The translations under genes and the position numbers were made by a program. The notes under the pieces were generated by a model. That model did not search any database. It was not told the origin of the DNA and was given only the letters and a program-made list of their open reading frames with translations. A stretch of DNA of 64,000 bases, taken from Bisporella sp. PMI_857. Taxonomy: Eukaryota; Ascomycota; Leotiomycetes; Helotiales; Helotiaceae. The stretch covers positions 124,001 to 188,000 of the forward strand of contig JAJSPD010000012.1 of assembly GCA_021307315.1 (NCBI GenBank), read 5' to 3'. The number at the start of each line of letters is the position of its first letter. The stretch's first letter is position 1. This document shows, piece after piece, positions 15,501-25,217 of the stretch.

Positions 15501-16850
15501 GCCCATCAATTATTCACCCCACGCCATGCATTCGTCCTAGGGCCGGCAATGATTGTATTCTACAGACGCCCTGCTAACTCATATTGCAGCATCTTGTGTA
15601 CAATGCAAGGAAGCGTGGATTGGATCGTGCATTGGATTATTTCAAACGCACGGGAAACATCGCCTGAGTTAAAGATAAGAGGTTCCAAGCGTTAATGCCT
15701 GATATCCTTCATTGGTTCGGGATTAAGATTAATCTCATGTTTAGCATGAGAAATTAAGTAGTAAGTGAGTATGTTTATATGTAGCGGCTTACTAACGCTC
15801 AATCGCAGCGTGAATCAAGGCACTCCTATCCATGAACGGGCTGAACTTCCCAATCTTGGATACCAGCTGGTTCTTGAGTAGAGATATGCCAAAATAACCG
15901 CAGGTTCGTGTTTCACCCCCTCCATTCATTTCAGACGATAAAAGCTAAATACGATTACAAGGATAGCTCACCAAAGGCCGTCGAATGACGGAAGAGGAAC
16001 TTGCTGCAGTGAAGGGAAGAAGCTGGGAAGAGTAAGTAATCAATCAAGCGTCTTGCTCCATAAGCGATGGTGACTGATCCCAATACAGTATTGATCATTG
16101 ATCATGTGTGGTGACGGAGCATAAAATCGGACTGGACGTTGATACGTCAGAATGTACCTGCATAAATGCCTGAAGAGCCGTCTTTTGTTTACTAGAGTGA
16201 GTCCATTTCGTTGTCTAGATTTCTCGCTTGAGTGGAAACGGATTCCCAAGGCTCGTTTTCGAGCAACTTGTAAGCAATACTGATGCCACCAAATGCACAT
16301 GTAACAAAAATGGGATGAAAATTATAGCAAGATCGAGGCCATTGAGGAAAGTCGTTACACCCGCGTTTAGCATGTTTTTCAAGAGTGCTACCTGATCGGG
16401 ATATCCAGGGTTCTTACTAAAACTTAGGTGAAGTGATAGGGGCTTGTAGGCCGTAAGCCGTGGAGGGGAAAGCACGGTTATAAGCTGCATTGGGTGCATG
16501 CATTGTAGAGTGGGTGAGCTGCACGCCCATGTCCACTCAAACCACACCACATTTTCAGGCGGACACGCAAAGGTCTTCGCATACTCACTGACAGGCCGAC
16601 ATGTGGCGAAGACCACACTTGAGATGGGGTAATGGAGGCGTCCCTAGCTCGGCATGCTTTTGTTGTGCTGACCTCTACAGGCCTTATACACGAGAGGATC
16701 GCTGAATTTGAATCTCCCTGCAAAACATTCGAGGTTGATCGTTATTCTGATCTCCGTTGCGGCACAAAGCTTATTTGAAAGGGAAATAGCGATTACTCTG
16801 TCTACATAATCACCATACTGCTCCTTATCGTCAGCGTTCCTATTTGCCAA
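12521..16850. other. Gene-poor region with unidentified ORF fragments
   Basis: About 4.3 kb with no gene I can support. Fragments with some protein-like character are 13283-13540 (minus, ends near DDVPLLGDGYERCELFG), 14554-14748 (plus, ELEQSVRERRLGGYCALKK), and a plus-strand segment near 14770-14950 reading VWSLPYVPSNWLDIAPS before stops. None has consistent splice partners or a family I recognise. The stretch may be decayed sequence or promoter for the flanking Elf1 gene. No transposase, reverse transcriptase or terminal repeat was seen. Confidence 0.45.
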
Positions 16851-17311
16851 TTGGTGGAGATGCCGTCGAAAAGCAGTTCCCGCAATACTTCTCCGAAGAC
16901 ACCTTCTACAAGACCAAGGCTTATGAGAGCCAGTGCAACATGCCCACAATTAGCAACATCTAATGCTTCGAGAAAAGATTTAGCAACACTGCAAAGTTAT
17001 GGTGCTGCCACTATTCTTACAAGAGTTGCAAGCTACTCGACCGCTCAACATGAACACGCAATAAGGCATTCTCCTAGTAGTTCATGCTCGAGTCCCTTAC
17101 AATCACCTGCAAGTGCCAATATGGAAAGGAAGGAACCTTTTGAGAACGCAACTCAGCAATATTGTAAGTAGTAGAGCATTTGATCCAAGAGACATGGTTA
17201 ACCATGCTGTATAGCCGGAAACTACTTCAGCTTCCCGAGCTTTGAGGACTTTGAAGAGTTTGAAGAGGATGAAGCGAGGATAGATGGGAGGCAAGAGAAA
17301 GGTGTACCATG
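16851..17311 (+). CDS. Unidentified two-exon coding fragment
   Basis: An open frame from 16851 has a good donor (GTAAGTAG at 17165). Joining it to an acceptor CTGTATAG ending at 17214 gives a continuous frame of roughly 135 aa ending about 17311. The first part is Ser/Thr/Pro-rich and basic. The second part is strikingly acidic and aromatic (NYFSFPSFEDFEEFEEDEA). Such a layout resembles the cytosolic N-terminus of a fungal membrane protein, but I cannot name the family. Sequence to 18.1 kb holds no convincing continuation. It may be the 5' remnant of a decayed gene. Confidence 0.3.
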
Positions 17312-18201
17312 AAGAGACTAAGGCCACGAATTATGACTAGGGTCGGCGTTGAGGGAAAATGATTGATGGACCTGAAAACAGGAGGAATGTACATCCAGAG
17401 TATGGAGCAATTGGCGCAATTGGTTGGAACATCGAATCGGGGGATATAATGCCATGGGGTCTTGGATACACACCTTCATTGTGTCAAGACCTCACCACAG
17501 ACGAAGTGCTTTTTCTTAATCATTGTGGACTTCTTTGGGCGAGCGAATAATCACTGCACATAAAGCTCAAAATATTGAATATAATGCTCTCCCACACGAA
17601 AAGCGTATTCTTGGTCTCATCTCTTGACAGTGTTGCCCCAAAAATTGAGCAAACGGCGAACATTGACTTGGTGTATGGGAGTGACGATGTCCCACGGGGT
17701 TTCAAACTTGGCGGATGCAAACATCGTAGAACTAAATCCCTTGCGACCAAAGCTTCTCCATGAGACATCGCACCGCGTACTCATTTTTATCGTGCACTGC
17801 AATTAGGATGGCATTCGTAACAGAGACCCATAGCAAGGTCACAAGGGCGGTGACAGACTCTTTTTATCAGTATCTGGAGATTATCCTGGGTGAAAAGAAG
17901 CCCTTGGATTTTCTTGTTGATAGGGGCAATCTCGCTACTGCTTCCGATGTACTCAGGATACAAGAAATACACTTCAGCGCGGTATTTTTGGGATGGGTTC
18001 GTCCTAATATATCAAGTATTGTAAGTGAGCAGGAGGGGAGGAGGCAAAGAAGGTGAATATAGTGACCCACTTTTCACTAGTGCGATTGGCTCGCCTAGCC
18101 CGCACACATTCGCAAAATTATACCTTCAACCTAAGAATTTCGACAATCCGACGACAACTCTTTCACCCAACAGAACTTTGACTGCGTAGACGATCGCAAT
18201 C
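17312..18201. other. No supported gene; includes eS1 promoter
   Basis: Several overlapping frames (17359-17550, 17624-17806, 17760-18056) occur without a common reading frame or splice pattern. The right part should hold the promoter of the ribosomal protein gene. Nothing else is seen. Confidence 0.45.
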
Positions 18202-19228
18202 ATGGCTGTCGGAAAGTAAGCACCCATCTCTTTGGATATGGCAAAAGCAAGCAGCGCATCCCGATTCACGAGGCATTGGAGGGGTATGAGAGAATGATAT
18301 CTAACAGATGCAAAACAGGAACAAGAGACTTTCAAAGGGCAAGAAGGGTCTCAAGAAGAAGACTCAAGACCCCTTCACACGTAAGGATTGGTATCAAGTT
18401 AAGGTATGCGCATCAAGACGGAAAAACGAGACAAGCAAGGACTGACGATATTCTAGGCGCCATCGTCCTTCAACGTTAGGGAGTACGATATAATCTACAC
18501 ATTATACTGCAGAGAGAATCTAACAATTCTATAGCGTTGGAAAGACTCTGGTAAACAGAACTACCGGTTTGAAGAATGCAAACGATGCTCTGAAGGGACG
18601 GATTTTCGAGGTGTCTTTGGCGGATCTACAGAAGGATGAGGACCATGCTTTCCGAAAGATCAAGCTCCGTGTCGACGAAGTTCAAGGCAAGAACTGCTTG
18701 ACCAACTTCCATGGTCTGGATTTCACCTCCGACAAGCTCAGATCTCTCGTTCGAAAGTGGCAATCCTTGATTGAGGCCAACATCACCGTGAAGACCACCG
18801 ACGACTATCTCCTCCGACTCTTCGCCATTGCTTTCACCAAGCGTCGCCCGAACCAAATCAAGAAGACCACCTATGCCGCCTCTTCGCAAATTAGAGCCAT
18901 CCGCAAGAAGATGACTGACATCATTCAACGCGAGGCTTCCAGCTGCACTCTCACACAACTTACCGCCAAGCTCATCCCTGAGGTCATTGGCCGTGAAATT
19001 GAGAAGGCTACCCAAGGCATTTACCCATTACAAAACGTGCGTGTTAATTTGCATGGTTAAGGCTTAATTACTAACCCAAAACAGGTCCACATCCGCAAAG
19101 TCAAGCTCTTGAAGGCACCCAAGTTCGACCTTGGCGCTCTTCTTAACCTCCATGGCGAGTCCAACACCGATGAGTCAGGTCAGAAGGTTGAGCGGGAGTT
19201 CAAGGAGAAGGTGTTGGACGAGGTATAA
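18202..19228 (+). CDS. RPS1: 40S ribosomal protein eS1 (S3a)
   Basis: Five exons: 18202-18215, 18319-18403, 18457-18482, 18535-19036, 19085-19228; 256 aa, the family length. Starts [19 protein letters not shown], then [61 protein letters not shown], and a C-terminus [18 protein letters not shown] structural protein of the small ribosomal subunit. The 14-nt first coding exon and the cluster of introns at the 5' end are typical of fungal ribosomal protein genes. Exon 4 is C-rich at wobble positions, in line with high expression. Confidence 0.97.
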
Positions 19229-19569
19229 ACGGCATATGAATGATAACTGGGGCTGGGGTTTCTATACTGGTCATTTGCATTCTGGTCTGCTTTGGGCATA
19301 TGGCGTGCGTGACTTGTATGCTATGTTAGCATGATGCTAGCAACATTGAATGCCAAAAATACTAAAAAGCAAAAATGGAGTCTGCCTAGCGGCACTGTGA
19401 CTGAATGTTAGAAAGTGTTTGTGATATCGCCTAACGCCGACACACCACATGTGAATATGTTGCAGGGATGTGGCATTTATGTCATTCTGGCTCCTTGTTC
19501 ATAATTTGAGAATCGTCGCCACGACTTTCACAACATATTTCGCCCACAACTACTAACAAAATATACAAC

Positions 19570-20283
19570 ATGGCATCTGACGAGTCTCTCCCGACCTTGA
19601 AGATCCTGATGATCGGGCCATCCGGAGCAGGAAAATCCGCTTGTGCGCACTCCTTTCCTATATACCGTCACTACTAATTGAGTACCTCAAGTATTGATAC
19701 GGTACTGTGACGACCAGTTCGACTCTGAGTCCTCTACAGCCACAATAGGGGTTGACTTCAAGGTATATCTTACGGACTTGCACACTCTACCTCAGTATTA
19801 ACATATTTTCAGGCTAAAAAGCTATCCGTCCATGGGACATCTTATCGACTAAACCTTCTAGACACTGCCGGCCAAGAACGTTTCCGTACGCTCTCTAACT
19901 CCTATTACCGAGGCGCCCATGGCGTCATACTTGTCTACGACATGTCCAACCGTGACAGCTTTCACGCCATGGAACGTTGGTTCGATGAGGCAGAGTCAAA
20001 TGCCATTCCCGGCGCCAAGAAGTATCTTGTAGGCAGCAAATTAGACAAAGCAGCTTCAGCACGGGTAGTGAAATACGAGGAAGGCGAAGCATTGGCTGTG
20101 AGACATGACTGCCAGTTCTGCGAAGTAAGCTCGAAGACAAGAGAAAATGTACGGAAGCCGTTTGTGGAGATCGTAGATGCCATCGTCAAGGACCGGCAGC
20201 TCCTGAGCGCGGGATCGAGGCGGGGTGGGACGGTTCAGGTTGGCGGGCCACCAACCGATACAGAAGGGGGATGTGCTTGTTGA
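19570..20283 (+). CDS. Rab18-like small GTPase
   Basis: Three exons: 19570-19642, 19692-19762, 19813-20283; 204 aa. P-loop GPSGAGKSA, effector segment STATIGVDFK, LLDTAGQERFRTL, and the Rab motif SYYRGAHGVILVYD. The C-terminus is CAC, a double-cysteine geranylgeranylation signal. The best match by motif is Rab18/RabC, which acts at ER, Golgi and lipid droplets. The base-recognition motif reads SKLD near residue 123 where most GTPases have NKxD. Three-prime ends of this gene and the hydrolase at 20391 converge with 107 nt between stop codons. Confidence 0.85.
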
Positions 20284-20390
20284 TTATGGCATGGTTTATG
20301 GTTGGGTAGATGTAGGCAATGGAGTTTAAAGCGCTGGTTTTGGGCATGATACCCTTATACATTATTTTGTCTTCATGAGCAATCTACATT

Positions 20391-21432
20391 CTATTCTTTG
20401 GGTTTGAGAAAGTCTACCACCGCTGGATTGCGATAGGATTAGCAGTATTTTCAAGGTGGAAATGGTAGCACATACCTCTTCTAAAGTCTTCTGGTTTTTC
20501 TGAAATGACCCAATGCCCACAGTCTATATCCGCCAGTTCAAACCTTGGAAAGAATTTCCCGATGATGGGAAGTGCTTCATCCGGCACGTAAGGGCTTTGG
20601 GTTCCTCTCACGAACAACGTAGGCTTTTCAAATCGAACTGCGTCAGGATCCTTGAACGGAAAGTCTCCAAGATTATCCAAAGCACCACCAAGTATCTTAA
20701 GTGGGACTCTAAAACTCTGCGTTTTCTCGTCAGGTTTGCGTTGAAGATTTGTTAGCAGGAACTGTCGTATCGGCAGTGCTTCCTCATAGTTTTTCAATAT
20801 CTCATCTGCTTCGGCCTGCTTTGTAACACCAGCTTCCTCGATTTTCTTCATACCCTGGATGTATTTGCCAAAACTGCTCAAGAGTGCCGCATCTATCGGC
20901 GCATTATCTACCGAGACGATATCACGCATCAATCCTGGAGAGCGGAGAGCCAATGCCATGGCTGTTTTCGCACCCCTGGTACTTATAAGTCGAGTCGTCG
21001 CGACAGAGGATGGGTACGTACATCGAGTGACCGATGAGTGTCGAGTCCGTAAGATGATGCTCCTCTATAAATCCAGCAACATCATCTGCCATCGCCATAT
21101 AGTCGTGCCGCGGGTTATGCGGCGACTCTCCATGATTTCGCAAGTCTACTGCGTATACAGATCTCCCTAGGTCTCTTGCCAATGCCCTGCACAAAAATTT
21201 AGTAGATATTCAGCTTAGAGAACGAGCATTATGCTCACTTACTGATGCTCCTGTTGTTCCTCTTCGATCCGAACAGGCCGTGCATGACAATTATCGGAGC
21301 ATTCTTTGCACTAGATCCTTTAGGAGACTCGTACAAATCGAAAGCTAGTGGTACTGGTGACGAACTGTAGGCTCTTCGATTTAATGGCGTGGCATTTCGG
21401 ATGATGGCGGTGATCGCCAATCGAGGAGGCAT
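20391..21432 (-). CDS. Mitochondrial alpha/beta hydrolase, ABHD11/Imo32-like
   Basis: Four exons: 21432-21239, 21186-21022, 20975-20476, 20422-20391; 296 aa. The N-terminus is basic and hydroxylated (MPPRLAITAIIRNATPLNRR, then AYSSS), a likely mitochondrial presequence. The hydrolase fold shows the oxyanion loop HGLFGSKRNNRS, VDLRNHGESPH, nucleophile elbow GHSMGAKTAM, and catalytic His in CGHWVISEKP. Yeast Imo32 and human ABHD11 are mitochondrial; ABHD11 protects lipoylated dehydrogenases. The last exon is short and was found from an acceptor CAATCCAG; it completes RRAVVDFLKPKE. Read-through of the last intron would give an aberrant tail. Function is by family. Confidence 0.88.
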
Positions 21433-22644
21433 TATGCAGAATCTTAGGTTTTTAATATGTTGCAGACGTGCTTCAAATCTGGGTTACGATTTTTAGAGCA
21501 TGTTGAAGCTTTTCATCCAGATTGGGACTAGTTTGCATGAAACAATCGAAAATTAGGTCTATATTCCTTTCACACCTCGATATGCATTGTTATCTAGAAG
21601 AGCTATTTATTCATTCGCAGTGCACTCTATTCTTAACAGCTTGTACACTCCTGAAGTTAGGGAAGCAAATAGTCTGATTGCTTGGTGTCAAAGTGGGAAA
21701 ACTAAGTTCTACAACTTGATATTAGTGACGACGAGCAGCCAAATATCCTCTTTCTCGCAATGTGTTGGATGTACTTGTTAAAAGTATAATGCCATATATT
21801 AGTTTCTCTGTTATATATAAATTGGCTTTTCCATCATTCACGGATACGCATAGAAACAGGATCGGTCAGATTCGTGTGCTAATTGCAATTTCGTATTTTC
21901 TTGGTTTACAGTACAGTATTGAGAAAGGAGGTGGGCGGGCGGTTGTTTCTATAGTATGTGGGTTGAATATACTCAAGATAATAACTAGAGGGATTCTTGT
22001 CTGAACAATGGTAAAGATTTATCTTCATGGCCCAGTTGCATCACAAAGTCTAACCAACCCTCCTACACTAAGTTGCTTTGATTTTTATGACCACATGAAT
22101 ATGTAGTTCAGGAAGCCTTGAGTACTCTTATAGACCGGATTGAACTTGAAACGAACAATCTATTCTCTGGCGTTTAAGGAAGCTCTCAATCCCATAAGCA
22201 GATGGCAGGCGACATATGCTCGGACAGTGTATCCGCAAAATTAGTAGATGCACTTCGCGGGTAGATATTAAAGAAGGCTGTAAATAGCGGTTTAGTTTTC
22301 TTCACTCACACCAAAGCTTTCAGATTAGGATTAAGTATATTTTGATATTGAAATTTAATTTATTAAGCTACAAATTTGTAATGTTCTATTCACTGTTGCT
22401 ACGTTGAATATTAGCTGTTCGTTAGGCCAATATTTGTGTATACCAATGTTACTGATACAAGAGACTGGGGTAGTGACGGCTATTTGATCATAGTATCAAT
22501 AGCGTTTCAGGAATCTACTGTTTCAAAAAGAAAATTATCCATTTCTTTCCATAGTTCAGCAAAGAGATTCCCAACTTTCAATTAATCAGAGTTATCCGAC
22601 ATCGATAAGATTAGGGAAGAACCTCTGAATGAGCAACAGGCCGT
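21433..22644. other. AT-rich intergenic stretch
   Basis: About 1.2 kb, visibly A/T-rich, with no supported gene. A 14-mer TTAAGCTACAAATT at 22363-22376 recurs at 27375-27388 inside an intron of the NCS1 transporter. Otherwise nothing is seen. Confidence 0.5.
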
Positions 22645-22650
22645 CGGCCG
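22645..22650. promoter_or_regulatory. CGGCCG element, distal to dioxygenase 1
   Basis: Perfect palindrome of two CGG half-sites, the form bound by many Zn2Cys6 dimers. It lies about 500 nt upstream of the dioxygenase 1 start. One of five such sites in the cluster, all outside coding exons. Binding is inferred. Confidence 0.35.
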
Positions 22651-22665
22651 TTACTATGTTGAGTG

Positions 22666-22998
22666 GATACGAATATCCATGGGTTAGATCATGGTTGTAT
22701 TGGGGGGCTAGGAATGATTTATGGTGGGCCGCATGATGCCAATATCGATATCAAGCCTATCGACGATTGTTTGAAGGGGCTGCAAGAATTGTACTCGGTA
22801 TCCAGATTCGAAGTACTAGAAGGGATCAGTCGGCTAGGGGCACTTCCCTGGTTCCCCTAAATGCAAGTGATACCAAATGCGGGGGGACCCGATACTGCCG
22901 TGTTCTCACCTATCATACCCGAACCCGCTATCACGGCCGAGCTGGAGAACCAAGTTCGGAGAGAGCACTGCAGTGGGGGAGGTGAAGAGATGGAGTAG
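22666..22998 (+). pseudogene. ORF remnant with one in-frame stop, unidentified
   Basis: A frame of about 65 codons ends in TAA at 22858-22860 and continues in the same frame with ATG at 22861 for about 42 more codons (SPIIPEPAITAELENQV) before the next stop. There is no ATG-led start upstream; a TGA precedes it. Composition is protein-like but I recognise no family. It could be a decayed gene end, or the 5' region of dioxygenase 1 read by chance. Confidence 0.22.
22934..22939. promoter_or_regulatory. CGGCCG element upstream of dioxygenase 1
   Basis: Palindromic CGG-CCG about 205 nt upstream of the dioxygenase 1 start codon, in a position suited to an activator site. See the two elements at 28261 and 28414 and the one at 32784. 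Confidence 0.4.
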
Positions 22999-23145
22999 TT
23001 CTGCGGAGGCTTCGTTGTATTGGAATAAAACATAGATATCTTATAGGTGTATATACATCATATTCGGATCACAAGACAATTAACAACTTAAGTTGACTTG
23101 AGACTCTACCTATTGCTTACAACTTATATTTCCGGAAAAATAAAG

Positions 23146-24603
23146 ATGTCTCCTTCTAGGCTTCAAGAGTCAAACATTACCATAGCCCCACTTAAGCATG
23201 CTTTAGACAAGAAATGCACTCTAGGTGCAACCGTCATGGGAGTCGATCTGAACATCCTCTCAGACGAGGACCTCGAGATTCTGAGAGAAGCGACGCACAA
23301 GTATCAGCTTATTATAATCAAAGACCAGCATGATCTGGATCCAGTGAAACATTGGGAGATGATCTCTAGACTTGATCCCAAGGCTCCCAAAATACACGGA
23401 CATGGCAGTGTACAAGAATTTCAGAAGACTGGTGGGATGCTCTCGGTTTGTGGCCTCGATATTTTGGAGGCTAGCTTTTGACTTGAAGTAGAAACGAGTT
23501 GTGCATGGTATCCCAGCGGCTCCGAACGTGAGACTCATCGGGAAGGGCTTTCAAGGAGAAGATCATTATGGAAGTGAGTTGTTCTGAAACGGAGTTCTTC
23601 ACGGCAATTGCCATTTCATAATCTACACACGTATATCTCGCTAGGTTCCTATTATTGCTTTATATGAAAGACACCAAGACTAACACAACTCTCTATCTAG
23701 TCAAGAACCACACTGCATTGGGAGGTGCAAGCTTGGACTATCACAGATATCCACCATCTGAGGAGTCCTTCAACCAAGGCAACACCCAGTTCCAAAGATG
23801 GCATATCGATGCGCCATTGTACGATCGCGAACCTCCACGCTTCACAGCTCTCCGTTGCATCAAGTCTCCCGTCGGGCCAGAACTCACTATCAACTGGGAT
23901 GACGGGAGTGGAATGAGCATGAAGACTAAGCCCGGACAGACTGCCTTCGTGAGCAACACTCAGCTATATAGCCTGCTCACTGAGGAAGAGCAAGCGATGG
24001 CGGATAACAGCTGGGTTGAGTAAGTACTCCCTAAGAAGCTTCCCGATATTTTTTTTGATAGTTGAGTGACAATTAGGTACGCTCCATTCCCATACTTGTA
24101 CATCGAGAACTGCAAAGGCCGAGCCAATGGCTTAGGGCTGGAGACGGAAGGCCTTGAGCATAAGCTAGAAGAACTACCAGAATGGGATCCCAAGAAGATC
24201 AAGACTGTAAGTTTTCCCAATTGTGCTTCGACAATTCTCTCTAATGGACCAGCTTCAGTATCCTATGGTATGGATAACACCTAATGGTGAAAAGGCGTTA
24301 CAAGTCCACACAATCTGTGTCCGTAAAATGTTCCTCAGAGCCACGCCTACCAGCGAGGTAAAGGTTGTGGATGATGTAAATGAGATCAGGAAGCTGCTCA
24401 TTGGATGGCAAGAGAGGATCATCAAGCCAGAGTATGTGCTCATGGCGCCCGTGGATGAAGGAGACGTCCAAATGTGGGACAATTGGAGTGTATTTCATTC
24501 AGCGGTTGACTACCCTGATCATTATGGCCCAAGGACGATGCATCAAGCGAATCTAGCCGCCTCAAGCGGGCCGGTAGGACCTGTGCCTATTCCAGTACTG
24601 TAA
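23146..24603 (+). CDS. XanA-type Fe(II)/alpha-ketoglutarate dioxygenase 1
   Basis: Five exons: 23146-23445, 23492-23573, 23701-24019, 24077-24206, 24259-24603; 391 aa. TauD/TfdA superfamily. Iron ligands are the HxD of RWHIDAPLY and the distal His of VFHSAVDYP. Twelve residues after that His lies the co-substrate Arg in GPRTMHQAN, whose R-x3-Q-x-N layout matches my recollection of Aspergillus xanthine dioxygenase XanA (R352, Q356, N358). Such enzymes hydroxylate a purine such as xanthine while decarboxylating alpha-ketoglutarate. The last exon could begin at 24253 or 24259, two AGs six nt apart in frame; 24259 fits TYPMVW better. It converges on the NCS1 transporter. Exact substrate is unknown. 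Confidence 0.85.
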
Positions 24604-25217
24604 TTCAAGGTTGGCGCATAGGCAGTAAAATCTGGCGTGGTTCCAAATCTTTAGTTGCAACCGACCATTCTTCGGTGATTCCATAGTTGTCACGGTGAGG
24701 CCAATGAGTTCTTAGATTGTGAATGTATTGTGTTGCCTGACGCGTTGAGAAGAAACGTGTACAATTTCATAAAAATCTAGCAACTTTCTTCATGAAGGAG
24801 TTTCTGAATAACTCGACTGAATTATATCCACTTCCAAAGCTGGTCATGTGCTATGGCTGACGAGAAAATCGCGTAATGAACTCTTTGGTAGCAGAGATAC
24901 TTTGTCAGGAGCACAAACCACACGCAGTCCACAGCCTGGTATCCCTCAGAGATTCTAGAAGGAGATTATGGCGCCAAGCCGCGAGAATAATCATGTAATA
25001 ACAAATGAGTAGTCTAGAATGTTTGAAATATGTAGCTAAAAGGCTATTTAGAAGTCAAATAGAGTTCACTGGAATAATAAGAGAACATGTTGTATATGCT
25101 TGAAATAGATGGTGAAAATAGGTGATGGGTCTCAATTTAATATGCCTTAATCAGATAACATCTTGTAGACATAACCTATGCATAGCAGCAAAGGCAGAGC
25201 CTTATGAAGACAACCTT
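24604..25217. other. Intergenic between convergent genes, no gene seen
   Basis: About 610 nt between the stop codons of dioxygenase 1 and the NCS1 transporter. It should hold both 3' UTRs. No open frame or repeat is supported. Confidence 0.6.

Noticed and set aside
17624..17806. Possible aquaporin NPA-like motif (ELNPL) suggesting a decayed aquaglyceroporin
   Set aside because: Only a few residues match, neighbouring segments do not, and no frame continues; too weak to name.
18626..19015. Minus-strand 129-aa frame opposite ribosomal protein eS1
   Set aside because: Exact antisense shadow of a highly conserved exon; no family features.
22870..22990. Short G/C-rich block that resembled a 5S rRNA at first sight
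   Set aside because: The internal control boxes of 5S genes are absent and the pairing does not fit; it reads better as a protein fragment.
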